From assembly GCF_036370855.1 (NCBI RefSeq), contig NC_088099.1, positions 24,643,501-24,707,500 of the forward strand: a DNA stretch of 64,000 nucleotides. The letters run 5' to 3'. Shown here one piece after another: positions 38,983 through 50,400 of this stretch. The DNA comes from Dromaius novaehollandiae. Its lineage: Eukaryota > Chordata > Aves > Casuariiformes > Dromaiidae. The translations under genes and the position numbers were made by a program. The notes under the pieces were generated by a model, which saw only the letters and a program-made list of their open reading frames with translations, had not been told where the DNA came from and did not search any database. Position 1 is the stretch's first letter. Every line of letters starts with the position of its first letter.

Positions 38983-41900
38983 CTGAAAAAAATAATAACC
39001 ATTTATTAAATGTACGATACAGAACAAGTTTTCTCTTTTTCTCCTAAAATACCTATTATCACTACTCTTTTCTTGTAATCATGTTCAGTCCATGAACAAC
39101 AAAGCTTTAAAGCTAAATATGAAAATTAGCTAATACTTAATTTACAACAAAGCACTTCCTTAACAACAACAGATAAACCCAGGAATTACTTCACCTTACT
39201 GTTCTTGTTTTCTCACACAGGTGCAGTCAAGAAGCCAAGTCCTACAAACCTGACTGATTAGAATCCCTCCCCCACAAAATGCCTACTAAGCCTTAAAAAA
39301 GTGTGTGTCTGTGTCCATGTGGGCATGTGTACAGGTAACTGTGTAAGAGAGAAGCTGAGTATGAAGGGCAGTGTACCTGCCTAGATGCTCTTAAACCATC
39401 GGGAGCCCTGACAAAATGCACAATGAAATTTAAATAAACCTCTGCAAAATATGTAAAAACTTTGAGAGAGAAGATTTGACTCCAATTCTTCTACCTAGCT
39501 CAATTCCAAAAGAAGAGCTGATCGAAAGAAAAACAGGATCTTCAGGCTCTCGGGTAGTACCATAACAGTAGGGAATACAAACACAAACTGAAATCATTAC
39601 TGTTTCTCTTCAGTTTTAGTTTTTAGGTTTTTTTCAGTTCTACCCAATAAGTTTAAATGATTCCTTAAAGTTTACTTACATCATCATACTGGAAGTTCAC
39701 AAAACCTTGCTGAGATGCATCCCTTCTTCTAAAACATTCTGCAAAGATGTATTTAAAAAATAAGTACAGAAATCAGTTAAGAAGAATTACAGTTAATCAA
39801 TTTTTTTCTTTTATTTTTTAAAATGTATTGTACTTTCATTTTAGATTTGGCCACACCCTATTGCAAGTTGTCTTTTGTAGTATCAGAAGACTAGCCCATA
39901 GTTTATATTACTCCTCGTAATTACGTACTTCTCACCTTCTTGAATTTCATTCCAAAGTAAAACAAAAGGTTCAAGGTTCCAAGAAGGAACAAAAGGGAGA
40001 ATTAAGGCAGAGCAAAATGGAAGCAAGGAAATAAAAGAAAATCACAGGGATGAGAGCTCATGAAGAACATTACAATTCATTTGAAGACTTAATTTCCAGT
40101 TCTTAATCTTCGTATTTATCATATACAAGATGTATGATAAATCTTCCTATTTATCACTTAACATTGACAGTGTCCCTCCCACCCTTTATGTTCTGTTAAT
40201 AAACAGTTTCCCAATTTTGAAAACTTTTCTAATCTCTGGAATAAATCCTACATTAATTTTAAGTCTCTTTTTCAATGGGGACTTAAATAACCAGATTCTA
40301 TAATTGTACCAGTTCTGCCTGTAAACTCCATTGAAAGAAACCTATTTTGTGTTACATAAAAGTTAAAGTTGAACCTGAGATGCCTGAGTAATCCTGAGTA
40401 ATCAGATTTTATTAAACAAAAATCTGTTATGGAGATGCCATTAACAAGGCCATAATCAACATACCAGTGAGAGCTCTGAGTTTTACACAGCAGGCAATGT
40501 AATCATCAAATGTAATCTTTCCACGGGTGCTGTATCGCCTTGTGATTGCTGTCACTGCCTGTGGGCTCAATCTAAATCCTATTTGAAAGAAAATAGTCCA
40601 CATTGAAATGACAGGTGAGCTAACACAATCTAACACAATTTTTATTGGAAATACGTGACAGTTACTGCGGGACTTTAACAGGTGCTGGGAAAAGCTGTGA
40701 GTCAGCATCAGTGTTAAAAGCTAGAAAATTTCACAACTTACCCATATTTGTCAAGGCTTTCTCTAGTTCTTGACGATCCACTGTGCCACTTCTATCGCTG
40801 TCAAAACTCATGAAGTGTTGCCTCCAGCCATTGACCACAGCCCAGAGTTCTTTAAACTCATTAAATCCCAGCGTACCAGACATATCTCTCTGATTCCAAA
40901 GCTAAGAAAAAAGATTCTTAGCTTCCAAAATTAAAAAAAACCCCTCTGTTTAATAGAAATTAGTATTTTTATCATCTGTGGTTCAAAACTCTTAAAGTCT
41001 GGGAAATAAAAGATACCCTGAGGCTATTATCAATATTTTATTGTTATTATTTCTTCTTATTATTGTTATTATTTCTTCTCATAGAAAACTAACTAGAGCA
41101 TCCCACAGCACAGACAGACAATACTTCTGACCAAAGGTCAGAGAAATCACTCTCTCTCCACTTTTTCCTCAGTGAAACCTTATAAAACTATTTGCTCTTT
41201 CTGAATGTAACTTAGCTGGCTATCCTCTCTTTACTCACTGTAGTGCAGTTGTTATCGATAACACATATATCTGAAATAAAACAGATGCCAAATAAAAATA
41301 TGAAGTTAGAATAACATCAGCTCTCTGTTATTCTAAGCAAGTTTTTCACAGCCCTTCCACTTTCATGTCTACTTTTTTTTTTAAACAGAAAAACATTTGA
41401 ACATTACACTTTAAGTTTTAACTAAAAGTCTTCAAAGGTTCTAAGCTTGCACTATATACCTAAGTCTTTCACTGCTGAATGCCATATACCATCCTCCTAA
41501 GGTACCTGAACCTGATTCATGCAAGGAACAGGATTTAGGAGGCCTTAGATTATATTCAGCCTGTGTACATATGCTTAAATTCATTAGGACATCTACAATG
41601 GTGTCCAATTTTAAAAGCACAATAAGTGATTCCCATGAACCTCTGTTCTGAGCTGCCAGACCTGACTCCTTACACATTCAATGGAGAAACAGTTCCTAAG
41701 ACTCAGAGACATACTACTTGTTGTAAAAGGTCAACCCCTGACAGCCTCATTTATTAGAATTATTATTTCATCCTGCAAACAGAATAAGAAAGGAATCTTG
41801 TTGTTCACAGTCATACCTGATTATAATACATATGAACTAAGGTCTGAATGTGAATTAGAAAGCATTTCCCAACTTTCAAACACTGTCTTATCTTTGTTCA

Positions 41901-44900
41901 TGTCACGTAAAAATGTTTACATTTCATAATAAAGGATACATCCAGCATCGAGATCATGAGTCTGCAAGTCTCTAAGTTGAAAGCTATTTAAATTAAAAAA
42001 AGAAAAATAACAGCTGTATTAAAAGAATGACTCATTTTCAATTTTGTTTATATAAAGATTAAAATTGCTTATTATAACATTCATATAATATATTAAATAA
42101 TTGCTTCTACTGTATATAGCCATACCATGTTTTGATCCAAGTAAGAGCTTCTAATCATGACTTGTCAAAAACACTGACAATACACAATCTGGAGACTACT
42201 GAAATTATAAATAAAATTAATGGGCTCTTAACTTAATCCTAAAAGTTTTGGGTTTCAATCAAAGTGGTTATTTTTGTTTCACCATAGAAATCACTTGAGC
42301 AAACCAGCTTTACTCACAGAAACTCAATTTTGTAAATCAAATGCTAAGCACCCTGACAGAGGAGTTCCGCCACAGAATTCTTTGTCAATATCAAAGCTCA
42401 ATTTCAAAATAAAACAAAACACTTTTTTAAGAATTGCCCATCTATTATAAAACAAACCAGTTCTTCAGCTCCACAGCTGAGCAGTGGGGAACTAACCAGG
42501 TGCAGAAGGGAAGTTCTAAGTACAGAGATTTTACATTTGAAAGTAGTCCACATGCCAAGAAAGCCCTTTTACCATGCAAACAAAAAAACACTTTGCAGAA
42601 AGCACAACTACATGCTTTTTCTAGTAGATGTAATAAGAATAAGCATACTTTAGGGCTGGGAGTATTTTGTTTGTTGACTTACGTTTATATGCTCCTGCAA
42701 TCCCTGACTGGGTCAGACATCTCTGTAGCTCATCAGCATCTATTTGTCCATCCTTTTGATAACAGAAGATATATTAGCTAGAGTTTTAACTTCCTCTTCC
42801 AGTTTGTTTATTCCCAGTACCCACTGGGAATGGGCAGTGGGATTAAACCAATTATCCTTACAAAACAGAACTGATTGCCTGTCTCTGATAAATGACAGAA
42901 ACTGCCTTTTATAATTTGTATCTCTAATAGTGTTTCTTTAGTTGACACTGTTGCAACATACATTAGCTTTCACATGTAGCAACTTTAAGCACTCAAAAAT
43001 AATCAGGATTGGCAGTAGCTTTGCTCTAAACTTTCCTTTTTTTTAAATTGCATAAAATATTGGTAGCATCTAATTGAGAATGAAGTGAACCAAGGCACAA
43101 AATCTTCTACAGAAACTCAGCTCTGCTCAAAGTGCTAATTTCAAGTTAATAGGTGTTACTTTCACTTTAGATTAAAGGTATATGATCTCATTGCTACAGT
43201 AGGAAACCTGGACCACAGATCATACATGCCTTCTTCCCAAGGCAGAGTTAAGATTGACAAATTTAAAAAAGGGTTGTTTGGGAATAGTAAGTTGTTATAC
43301 AACCACATAAAAAAAAAAAAAAAACCCAAACAGAGAAGATACCTATCTGTGCAATTTTGAATATGAATGACTCTGAGAGAGATGCTTTGGAAGGGAAACA
43401 GAGAAAACAACTGCCAAGTCATAGAAGGAATGAGCTGTCAAAAGCAGAGCTGGAATTCTAGGTCACACTCCTCACACCCACAACATGAACCTTAGTTCAT
43501 AGACAGTGTGACAATAATTTGACCTCATTCAAAGATGGTGCATTATATCTGCAGACATCAAAAACGGTGCAACTTTTTTGTAGTCTGTTTAATGCTTTAC
43601 ATTAAAGAACGCAAAATGATGCGGTTTTAATGTAAAGCATTAGATACGAAAACAACAGTTGCCTTATATTTGAAACAAATTTATTTGCCTCAGCATTTTC
43701 CTAAGGTTTTTAAATCCAGTAAACATTTTTTTTTTTAACTGGGATATGCTACTAAATGGACTGGTCACAATGGTATAGCCAGGTAACTTTCAGAAACAAA
43801 GTATGATTCTAATAGGATATAGCACGTAATTATTATACTATATGACATTTGACAAGGTCTGAAAAAAGAGCAGTAATATTTTGATTTTATATAACATTAA
43901 TGACTGCTAAAACCAGAATGGTTTCCAATCTACTCTACCAGCCCTAACTATACAGATGTAATAAAAACATTATATTTACAAGAAAATTTCAAAATACGAT
44001 CTGAATTAGCCATGCATATTAAGCAGCAAATCTCTTTAAAGTGCTTGTGCATTCTGAGACAAAGGCAGGATCTGGATGATTAACATTACCAAAAAACATC
44101 TCTGCCTTTCCCTTTTCTTTTTTTTCTTCTTTTTTAAAAGCAGAACTTAAGAATTAAACTATACCCAGCATAGGCGCTTTGTAAACAAACTTAGTAAGAA
44201 AATTATCAGTTCTCACAAAGATAGATTCAGTGCATTTAATAAAAATTTGAAACAATACTTTTGACTTTTTTCATAAACAATTAAATGAACTCCTTAAATC
44301 TAGGACAAAATTTCTGTTATAAACTATTTCATAGAAAGCTCAGGGATGACATTATATATTATTTAAGTGAAAAAGCATCACAGAGAGAACAGTAGGCCAT
44401 AACCAAAAGCTGTATGAATTCTGTAATAAGTACTTCCTCAAAGCTGTGAGATTTGGCTTTTTACATACTTGCATGGATCGTTACAAAGGCAATTGATATT
44501 TTATCTGTTCCATTTCACTGTCTCCTTACAGGATTTTTACATCTGGACATCTAGTACTCAATGAAACAGACCCTTCTGATTCCATGGATAAGCTGGGTTG
44601 TTTTTGAAATGTTATTTTAATAAGTAATGATTCCTACAAATAAGGAAGTATTTAAGAGATGTACTAACTCGATGACACAAAATTACAGGAAAGAAATTTA
44701 AAATATAGTAACAGACAACAAGAAAGAAAGAAACAGAGGCCTAAAATCAACATTGTGCACACCCTCCACCCTATCAAACAACCAAACTCAGATATTGGCA
44801 CAACTGAAGACTGCTATTCCATCTGTGACTCCATTAAGCCACTTTATCGCATAACAATCTCTTCCTTATTAGTTTTTCCTGTTCATAGTACGGCCACCTC

Positions 44901-46426
44901 CACAGCTGATGTTTCCAGGAGGCTTCTGGCTTCTTTTTCCTGAAGCTGACAGCATTCCCTAACCAAGGACTGAGCTAAAACTCAGTTGCTACATTTCACA
45001 TAACTGTATAGTTCCTGTATAGTAACTACATAGTCCAACTAATGCTAACTAGCTCTTCTACAGTTCTGGCACACTTTAGTAGAAGGACTAAGTAAAACAA
45101 ATCTGCTTTTTCAAAGACTCAAAAAATAGAGTTCTCCCTACTACAGACGTTGGGCAGTCCTCTCCCCCAAAGCTAAGGCAGAAATTATTCCCCAGGACAA
45201 ACAGTCTCAATAAATAAATAACATTTTAAAAGTTTACCTGCCCAGCTACTGCAGCAAAATAACCATACAAAGGATCCTGAGGTTGTCCAGGGAATGCTGG
45301 TCCTCCAGGAGCTCCTCCATACTTCAGAAATCAAGCAGAAAGTTAATTAAATATAAATGAATGATTCAGTTAACTGTAAGAAACTGTAATGCTTGTACTT
45401 AAGAATCAATTTGTGTTTTTATATACACATGTAAAAGTCATATCAACCAAAAAAAAAAAAAAGAAATTTCTTTTAAAAAAAGAATGCAATCTTGGTATAC
45501 CCACTTTTTATAATTTAAGCACATCAATGTAAAACCTTGCGCTGGATCCATCTGCTGACTGAGCAGTGTGCCGTACCTCATCAAGCTTAAACTTTACAGT
45601 CTACTACCAGCGCAAAACGGGCTCCCGAAGATAGGCTGTTTCTAAGGCCCTGCAAAATTTTTTTTTTTGCCCTTCAAGAAAGCTAAAGCAAAACAGATCT
45701 CTAGGGAAAACACCTGGAAGAAAATATGTGCTTATATTACGGTCTGAGGATTTTTTCTGCAGTATTGATTCTTAACAGAAATGTGGTGGAATGACACGAA
45801 TTAATCTTGAGTTGAACAAATTACCAACTGAAGTGTAACAGTGTTTATACCCGTCTTTTGCAGGATCAACGAGCTTTTACTTTTTTTTTTTCCTTTTTCT
45901 GAGAAGCCTGGAGTTCTGAGCAGATATAACTTGCTCTTCCACGGCGTACAGCCATTTAGTGACCCCGCGACGAGCGAGACCTTGCCCACGGGACCTCCTC
46001 ACTCGGGGGCCGCCCGATCCGCAGGGAGCGCCCAGCCGCGGCGGGGAGTTTCGTAGCCGCAGGCCTCCGGGCTCCCGCGGCCCGGCCCGCCCCCGCCCCG
46101 GGGGCGCCGCCAGCCGGCGGAGCGGAGGGGAGCGGCGCCCCGGTCCCGGCCGGCCGCAAAGCAACGGCCCGCGCGAGCCCCGGCCGCGGTCCAGACACCA
46201 CCCCCCCCGCTCCAGCTGGCCGCCCCTAAGGCCGCGGAGAGCTCGTTAAACGACCCCCCTCTGACGCACGGCGCCCAGCTCCGCGCCCCGGAGGCCCTGC
46301 CCCAGCCAGGCTGCCCAGCCAGGCTGCCCCGCCACCCGCGCGCTGCGGCCCAGCCGCGCGGCGCCGCTTGCTCACCCCGCCCTGATAGTAGCCGCCGGCA
46401 GCGGCGGGCTGCCCCGGGTACGCCAT
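38956..46426 (-). CDS. SRI: Sorcin, complete coding region (eight exons)
   Basis: On the minus strand the exons are 46376-46426, 45238-45321, 42683-42752, 41940-41983, 40742-40889, 40465-40578, 39680-39738 and 38956-38982. They total 198 codons plus TAA, the same length as human sorcin as I recall. The protein begins [17 protein letters not shown], a Gly/Pro/Tyr-rich flexible N-terminus. A penta-EF-hand domain follows: EF1 [14 protein letters not shown]2 [16 protein letters not shown]3 [14 protein letters not shown], a degenerate EF4 ([12 protein letters not shown]) and EF5 ([12 protein letters not shown]), ending CVMSI. Sorcin is a cytosolic calcium sensor that moves to membranes and modulates ryanodine receptors, L-type channels and annexin A7. 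EF2 and EF3 keep the acidic calcium-binding residues. The start codon has a strong context (A at -3, G at +4) and lies in a CpG island. The gene converges on ADAM22 and is followed upstream by a gene-free gap. Confidence 0.97.
39680..39738 (-). CDS. SRI: SRI exon 7: EF5 segment
   Basis: Encodes [19 protein letters not shown] after a glutamate split across the junction. EF5 mediates dimerisation in the penta-EF-hand family. The EC before FRRRD differs from the DS I remember in human sorcin. The acceptor is TCTTTGCAG and the donor GTAAGT. Confidence 0.94.
40465..40578 (-). CDS. SRI: SRI exon 6: EF4
   Basis: Encodes [20 protein letters not shown] followed by [18 protein letters not shown]. The EF4 loop lacks the usual acidic ligands, as in other sorcins. 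It is separated from exon 5 by only 163 bases. The donor is GTATGT. Confidence 0.96.
40742..40889 (-). CDS. SRI: SRI exon 5: EF2 loop and EF3
   Basis: The largest exon, 148 nt. It encodes [20 protein letters not shown], then [20 protein letters not shown] and [15 protein letters not shown] and DSDRSG are canonical calcium-binding EF-hand loops; these are the high-affinity sites in sorcin. The donor is GTAAGT. Confidence 0.96.
41041..41079. repeat. 17-bp near-tandem repeat
   Basis: TTGTTATTATTTCTTCT occurs at 41041-41057 and 41063-41079, in SRI intron 4. Confidence 0.85.
41940..41983 (-). CDS. SRI: SRI exon 4
   Basis: A 44-nt exon encoding [15 protein letters not shown] with the base carried from exon 3, i.e. 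the incoming helix of EF2. The acceptor is TTAAATAG and the donor GTATCC. It ends in phase 0 exactly at the first aspartate of the EF2 loop. Confidence 0.92.
42683..42752 (-). CDS. SRI: SRI exon 3
   Basis: Encodes [20 protein letters not shown] followed by AYK, the EF1 loop and its outgoing helix. The acceptor is TATCAAAAG and the donor GTAAGT. It ends one base into a proline codon. Confidence 0.94.
42753..45237. other. SRI intron 2
   Basis: About 2.5 kb, AT-rich. It contains an A16 tract (43309-43324) and the hairpin element around 43590-43642. No other feature is supported. Confidence 0.7.
43590..43642. repeat. Perfect 17-bp inverted repeat (hairpin element)
   Basis: TAATGCTTTACATTAAA at 43590-43606 pairs exactly with TTTAATGTAAAGCATTA at 43626-43642. 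The 19-base loop contains a further short pairing (CGC/GCG). Flanks GCAACTTTTTTG (43569) and CAACAGTTGCC (43653) extend the symmetry imperfectly. It may be a relic of a palindromic DNA transposon (MITE) or a structured non-coding element. Confidence 0.8.
45238..45321 (-). CDS. SRI: SRI exon 2
   Basis: 28 codons in phase 0: [20 protein letters not shown] followed by YFAAVAGQ. The acceptor is TTTCTGAAG and the donor GTAAAC. It encodes the rest of the glycine/proline-rich N-terminus and the first helix of EF1. The acceptor lacks a strong pyrimidine tract but is the only one that keeps the frame. Confidence 0.93.
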
Positions 46427-47150
46427 GGTCCGCCGGCACCGGCCCCGCCGCCTGCGCTACCGCCCGGCCAGCGCCCGGGCGGAACCACTCGGCCAGACGG
46501 GGGGGACGGGGGCGGGCTGGCAGGCTCCGGAGAGGACCCCCTGCCTGCCCGCCGCTCCGGGCCTGGCCACCCGCCACAAGCAAGCGGCCGCCCGTCTGCC
46601 CCTCGCCCCGGGCGCCGCGGCAGCGCGACACGGTGCCGCCGGCAGCTGAGGGGCTCCCCCCAGCCCTGCCCGCGTGGTACGGACCGCCGGCCCGGGGGCG
46701 GCTCCTCCGGGCGGCGGCGGATGCGGCGGCGCGTTGCCTCCGGCTGCGGTCGGGGCTGCCAGGGGCCGCCGGCGCTCACTGGGCCCCAGCCTCGGTCCCC
46801 CGTTTCCCCTCGCCTTTGCCTCGGCAGCGCGGCGGGGAGCGGGGTCCGGGCGCCGTTTGGTCGCCTGCCGGCGGCGCTGCGTAGGGCCGGGGGGTGCGGG
46901 CCCTCCTGGGCCGCGTCGGTCGACGAGGTCTTGTGGCAACTGAAGTTATGGCTGAAAATCAGACCCCGTTGCGAGTTACTGATGCCCAACAAGGCAAGAA
47001 AGGTGTTCCGCAGACTAGGAGTATAATACGTGTTTAGGAGGATCCGGTTGCGCTACCCAGCTCTTCCGTGTTCCTGTGCCGGGACCGGCTGCGCTGCGTC
47101 CCGGGACAGAGACGAGTGGGAGCAGCTTAAGTTCGTCCTGAACCCTGAGA
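45950..47150. promoter_or_regulatory. SRI: CpG island promoter of SRI
   Basis: About 1.2 kb of very high GC content with dense CpG dinucleotides surrounds the SRI start codon. It includes GC-box-like cores (CCCGCCCCCGCCCCGGGGGC near 46085, in intron 1). No TATA box is evident at a suitable distance, which is typical of a broad housekeeping promoter. The transcription start should lie a short way above 46426 on the minus strand. The island extends about 700 bases further in that direction, so divergent transcription on the plus strand is possible. Confidence 0.85.
46376..46426 (-). CDS. SRI: SRI exon 1
   Basis: ATG at 46424-46426 (minus strand), context GGACCATGG. It encodes [17 protein letters not shown] and ends in phase 0 at a GTGAGC donor (46370-46375). 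It lies inside the CpG island. The glycine-rich tail of this family starts here and continues into exon 2. Confidence 0.95.
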
Positions 47151-47404
47151 GTGCTGCAGTGCCCCTGTCACCAGCTCTGAGACACACACCGCGAAATGGC
47201 ACCTGTGGTCACCAACGTGCGGTTAAAAAAGAAGCTGTACATCCGAGTGAGCGGCAGCGTAATGCCAAAAGGCTTCACGCTGATGCGGGCAACTTACAGT
47301 ATCAGTCAGCAGAAATCATGCAGGAGCCCGCAGTACAGCTGGACACGCTGATAGACGACCTTTTTGGCAAATGTAGTCTTCTTTGTCATGCTGTTATCCA
47401 CTAA
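47030..47404 (+). other. Unassigned 124-codon open frame diverging from the SRI promoter
   Basis: A plus-strand frame opens with MFRRIRLRYPALPCSCAG at the island edge. It runs on beyond the GC-rich part into more ordinary composition (DAGNLQYQSAEIMQEPAVQL then DTLIDDLFGKC) before TAA. AATAAA occurs at 47508-47513. I recognise no family. It could be chance, the first exon of a divergent non-coding RNA, or a degraded gene fragment. Coding status is not supported beyond openness. Confidence 0.25.
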
Positions 47405-50400
47405 GTCATTTAGAAAGCCCTGGAAATGTTAAATAATGAACCATTTGTATAGGTCGATCTCAAATTACTTTTAAATCACCCATCCATGATTTATAAAAAG
47501 GCAAGACAATAAAGCCCATAAGCTCGTTAGTTTGTTCTTTGTGCATATATCACAGATTGCATTTGTTTGTTATGCTAAACACGTCCTCCACTTTTCTGAT
47601 CCTGTAACTTCTTGAACTCTGAGCACCCATCCCTCATCCCAAAGACAGAAAATAGATAAGCGATTCAGTTTTCTCTAGAGTCAGTAGATCCAAGTTCTTT
47701 CAAAACACAAAAGAGGTAGGAAGTCTAGTGTTACATTACAATTGCAAAAGGCCTTTCATGGCATGTCCCAACAGCAGGCCACAATCTGAGGCAGCTCCAA
47801 ATTTGGCAATTAACCTCAGGTGTCCCAACCAGCACTGAGCAAAACTTGTTTAACAGCCTCCCCTAGGCTGGAAGAACTCACTGGTGCGGCCTGTATTTTA
47901 ATCCTACTGATTCTTTGTTCCCTCCAGTACCCTGGAAAGCCGCAATGACTTGAAATGACCATGGCTTGGTCATTATTTGCAAAGTATTAAAACTCCCTCA
48001 TTATGAGCGGTATTTGATTAAGTTGCCAGAAAATGAAAAGTTGTTCACTAGTCTCCATCTAACTGAGATAAATCTTCTGATGGAGGCTTTGCAGTGGAAA
48101 TGCAGTTTATTTTCTGTTTGTTTAGCATAATTTCTGAAGCACTTCATTAATTTGTGTAGGACTGTATTAATTTAATCACTCTAAGTTACAGGAAACTTTT
48201 CATTTAGAGTGAGCCATCTTTCTCAGCTTCTAAGTCATCCTGTAAACATGGCTTTCAGATGATATTTCTATAGTATATTTTTTGCTATTTCAGCACCAAT
48301 TGCACTGATACCATTGATAGTGGCAGTAATGTGACAAGCAATATGTTGTTCTATGAAATTTAATATTCAAGAGAGTTGTCAGCTGAAGGGAGCATATCAT
48401 TATTCCGTATCTTCATCATACAGAGTAGCATACACGAAGCCTGTCTTTTCAGGTCAATGGAGAAGCAAAGTAGTGGATATGAATAGCTTTTCAGGTTAAG
48501 AAAGACCTATCTCAGAAGAGTGTTTGAGTAGCATCTGTTAATATAAAACTGTGCAGCGGTCAGATAGTTTTATTTACGAAACTTAATCTACATGCCATAT
48601 ACATTATCAGAGATACTGTGCTGAACCTGATTACAGTACAGATATTACATATAGTTGCCATATCTGGGCAAGAAGATTCCCTCATTAAAATATAATATAG
48701 GTACAGTGATAAAATGACTAAAGGCTGGAAAGACTAAAAATAAATGGCAATGAATATAAATGATAAGATGTAAAGAGTTGTAGAGTGATAAAAGAAACAA
48801 AATGTCAAATGCGATATATGTGTATGGCAAATAGCTTAAAGATAACAGGAAGGCACTTTTACGTATCAGATATAGACCAATTGCTAGAAGAAGGTACTAG
48901 AAGTGTATTAGTTCTATAGAAAATGTAGCAGTGTTTCACAGTTACTTCTTTTCTGTGCTTGAACACAACATGAATATCCAGTCATCCTCCATTAGCAGTG
49001 CTTCGAGTGAGACTACTGGTAATGAACACTGCCCTCTGTAGTTCATGTTTGCAAGATTGTCTAAATTTGACAACATGTAATCAAAGGAACTAGGAGGCAG
49101 ATCTAACGAAGGAACGTATTTTCTATGGTTTACTGGGTAGGCATTTTGTTTGCACTAGTTCATTTGTTTTTTACTGGATTTTTATATAATTGTCCTGCAA
49201 AAGGCAGGCTGTTCCAGGAGATAAACCAATAGATCCGCCTTCTGAAGGACTACTGAACTGTGGTAACTTTTATCTTACAACTAAGAAGCTAGCATTAGAA
49301 ATACACTGGTAAGAGATCTGGGTAAGATAAGTAGGTACTGATTATGCAGACCTGCAAGAGTATGTAATCCCTCTAGTGGGAAGACTGGACTCAAGCAACA
49401 CAAAATGTTAGTACTAGTGCCCGTTTAGATAATTCAGTGTATTTTCCTAAGAAGAAACCTAAGTAAAATAATTTTGTCTAGAAAATTAAAATTATGTATA
49501 CAGTTTACATTCCATAACTTTTGCTGGATTCTTCTTAATACGATGTCAAGAAGGAATTCAAAACTGACTTACAGTAATGGCATTACCTTAAAACCTAATC
49601 ACAAGTCACACTGATTTTATTTACTGAATATCCTCACAGTGAACAAAGGCTAGCATAAATGCAGTATGCGTCACATACCTTTTGCTTCCCTTGCTCTGCC
49701 CCACCAGTTAAATAAGTTTGATATGTTTAAATCTGACATGAGCTTAGCTGTGACATGTAAATTCAGCCACTCTGAACGAAAAGCCTTAAGCTGGGCAGTA
49801 TTGCTACTTACATTCCCATCTGGTTTAGCTGCATGGTTAGTGGCTGCATGCTGAAGCTTCAGACTTTCCTGGCAAGATGGGTATGGAATTTGTCCTTCTT
49901 AGAAATGCAATAAAAGAAGCTAGGGAGGAGAAAGGGAATTAAAGTGTAAAGTTCAAATTTTGTGAAATGTTTACTTAGCATATATGAGGGGATAAAAACT
50001 TGAAAATAAGTATGTTACTTGAGGAGAAAAAAAAATCTCACTACCTTTTAAATTGCCGCAACTGGAGAAGTGAATTCAAACAGTGATGTAATGGTTAATT
50101 AGAAAGGTAAATGTAGTGCAGACCAAAGGGTATTAAAATAAAGTAAGAGTGCCAGTAAAAGTACCCTGCTAAAGTTTCAGATGGAGCAAAGATAGAATAT
50201 ACAACCTTAGTTTGTCTCTTAGAATAGGCACTTGAAAATGCTGTTTTTCCCCATAGAGCTCATGCCTCACTCAGGGCCCAGAATGAATGCTGTCCAACTT
50301 ATTCAGCTGTTTTTTCCCCTCTGACACCAGTCCTCCTTGTTATATTTATGGCATATTATTTATACTCCGTTCTGCAGACGTTATATTTTTACAAGGATTT

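Larger units (their letters stand above)
38983..40741. other. SRI introns 5 to 7
   Basis: Intron 7 (38983-39679), intron 6 (39739-40464) and intron 5 (40579-40741). Intron 6 has a small 10-bp inverted repeat, ATTTATCATA (40114) with TATGATAAAT (40133), and a 10-bp direct repeat CTGAGTAATC near 40384. No RNA gene is recognised. Confidence 0.65.

Noticed and set aside
45999-46992. Several long open frames on both strands in the CpG island (up to 210 codons)
   Set aside because: GC-rich sequence has few stop codons. Only the short SRI exon 1 inside it has splice support and a family match.
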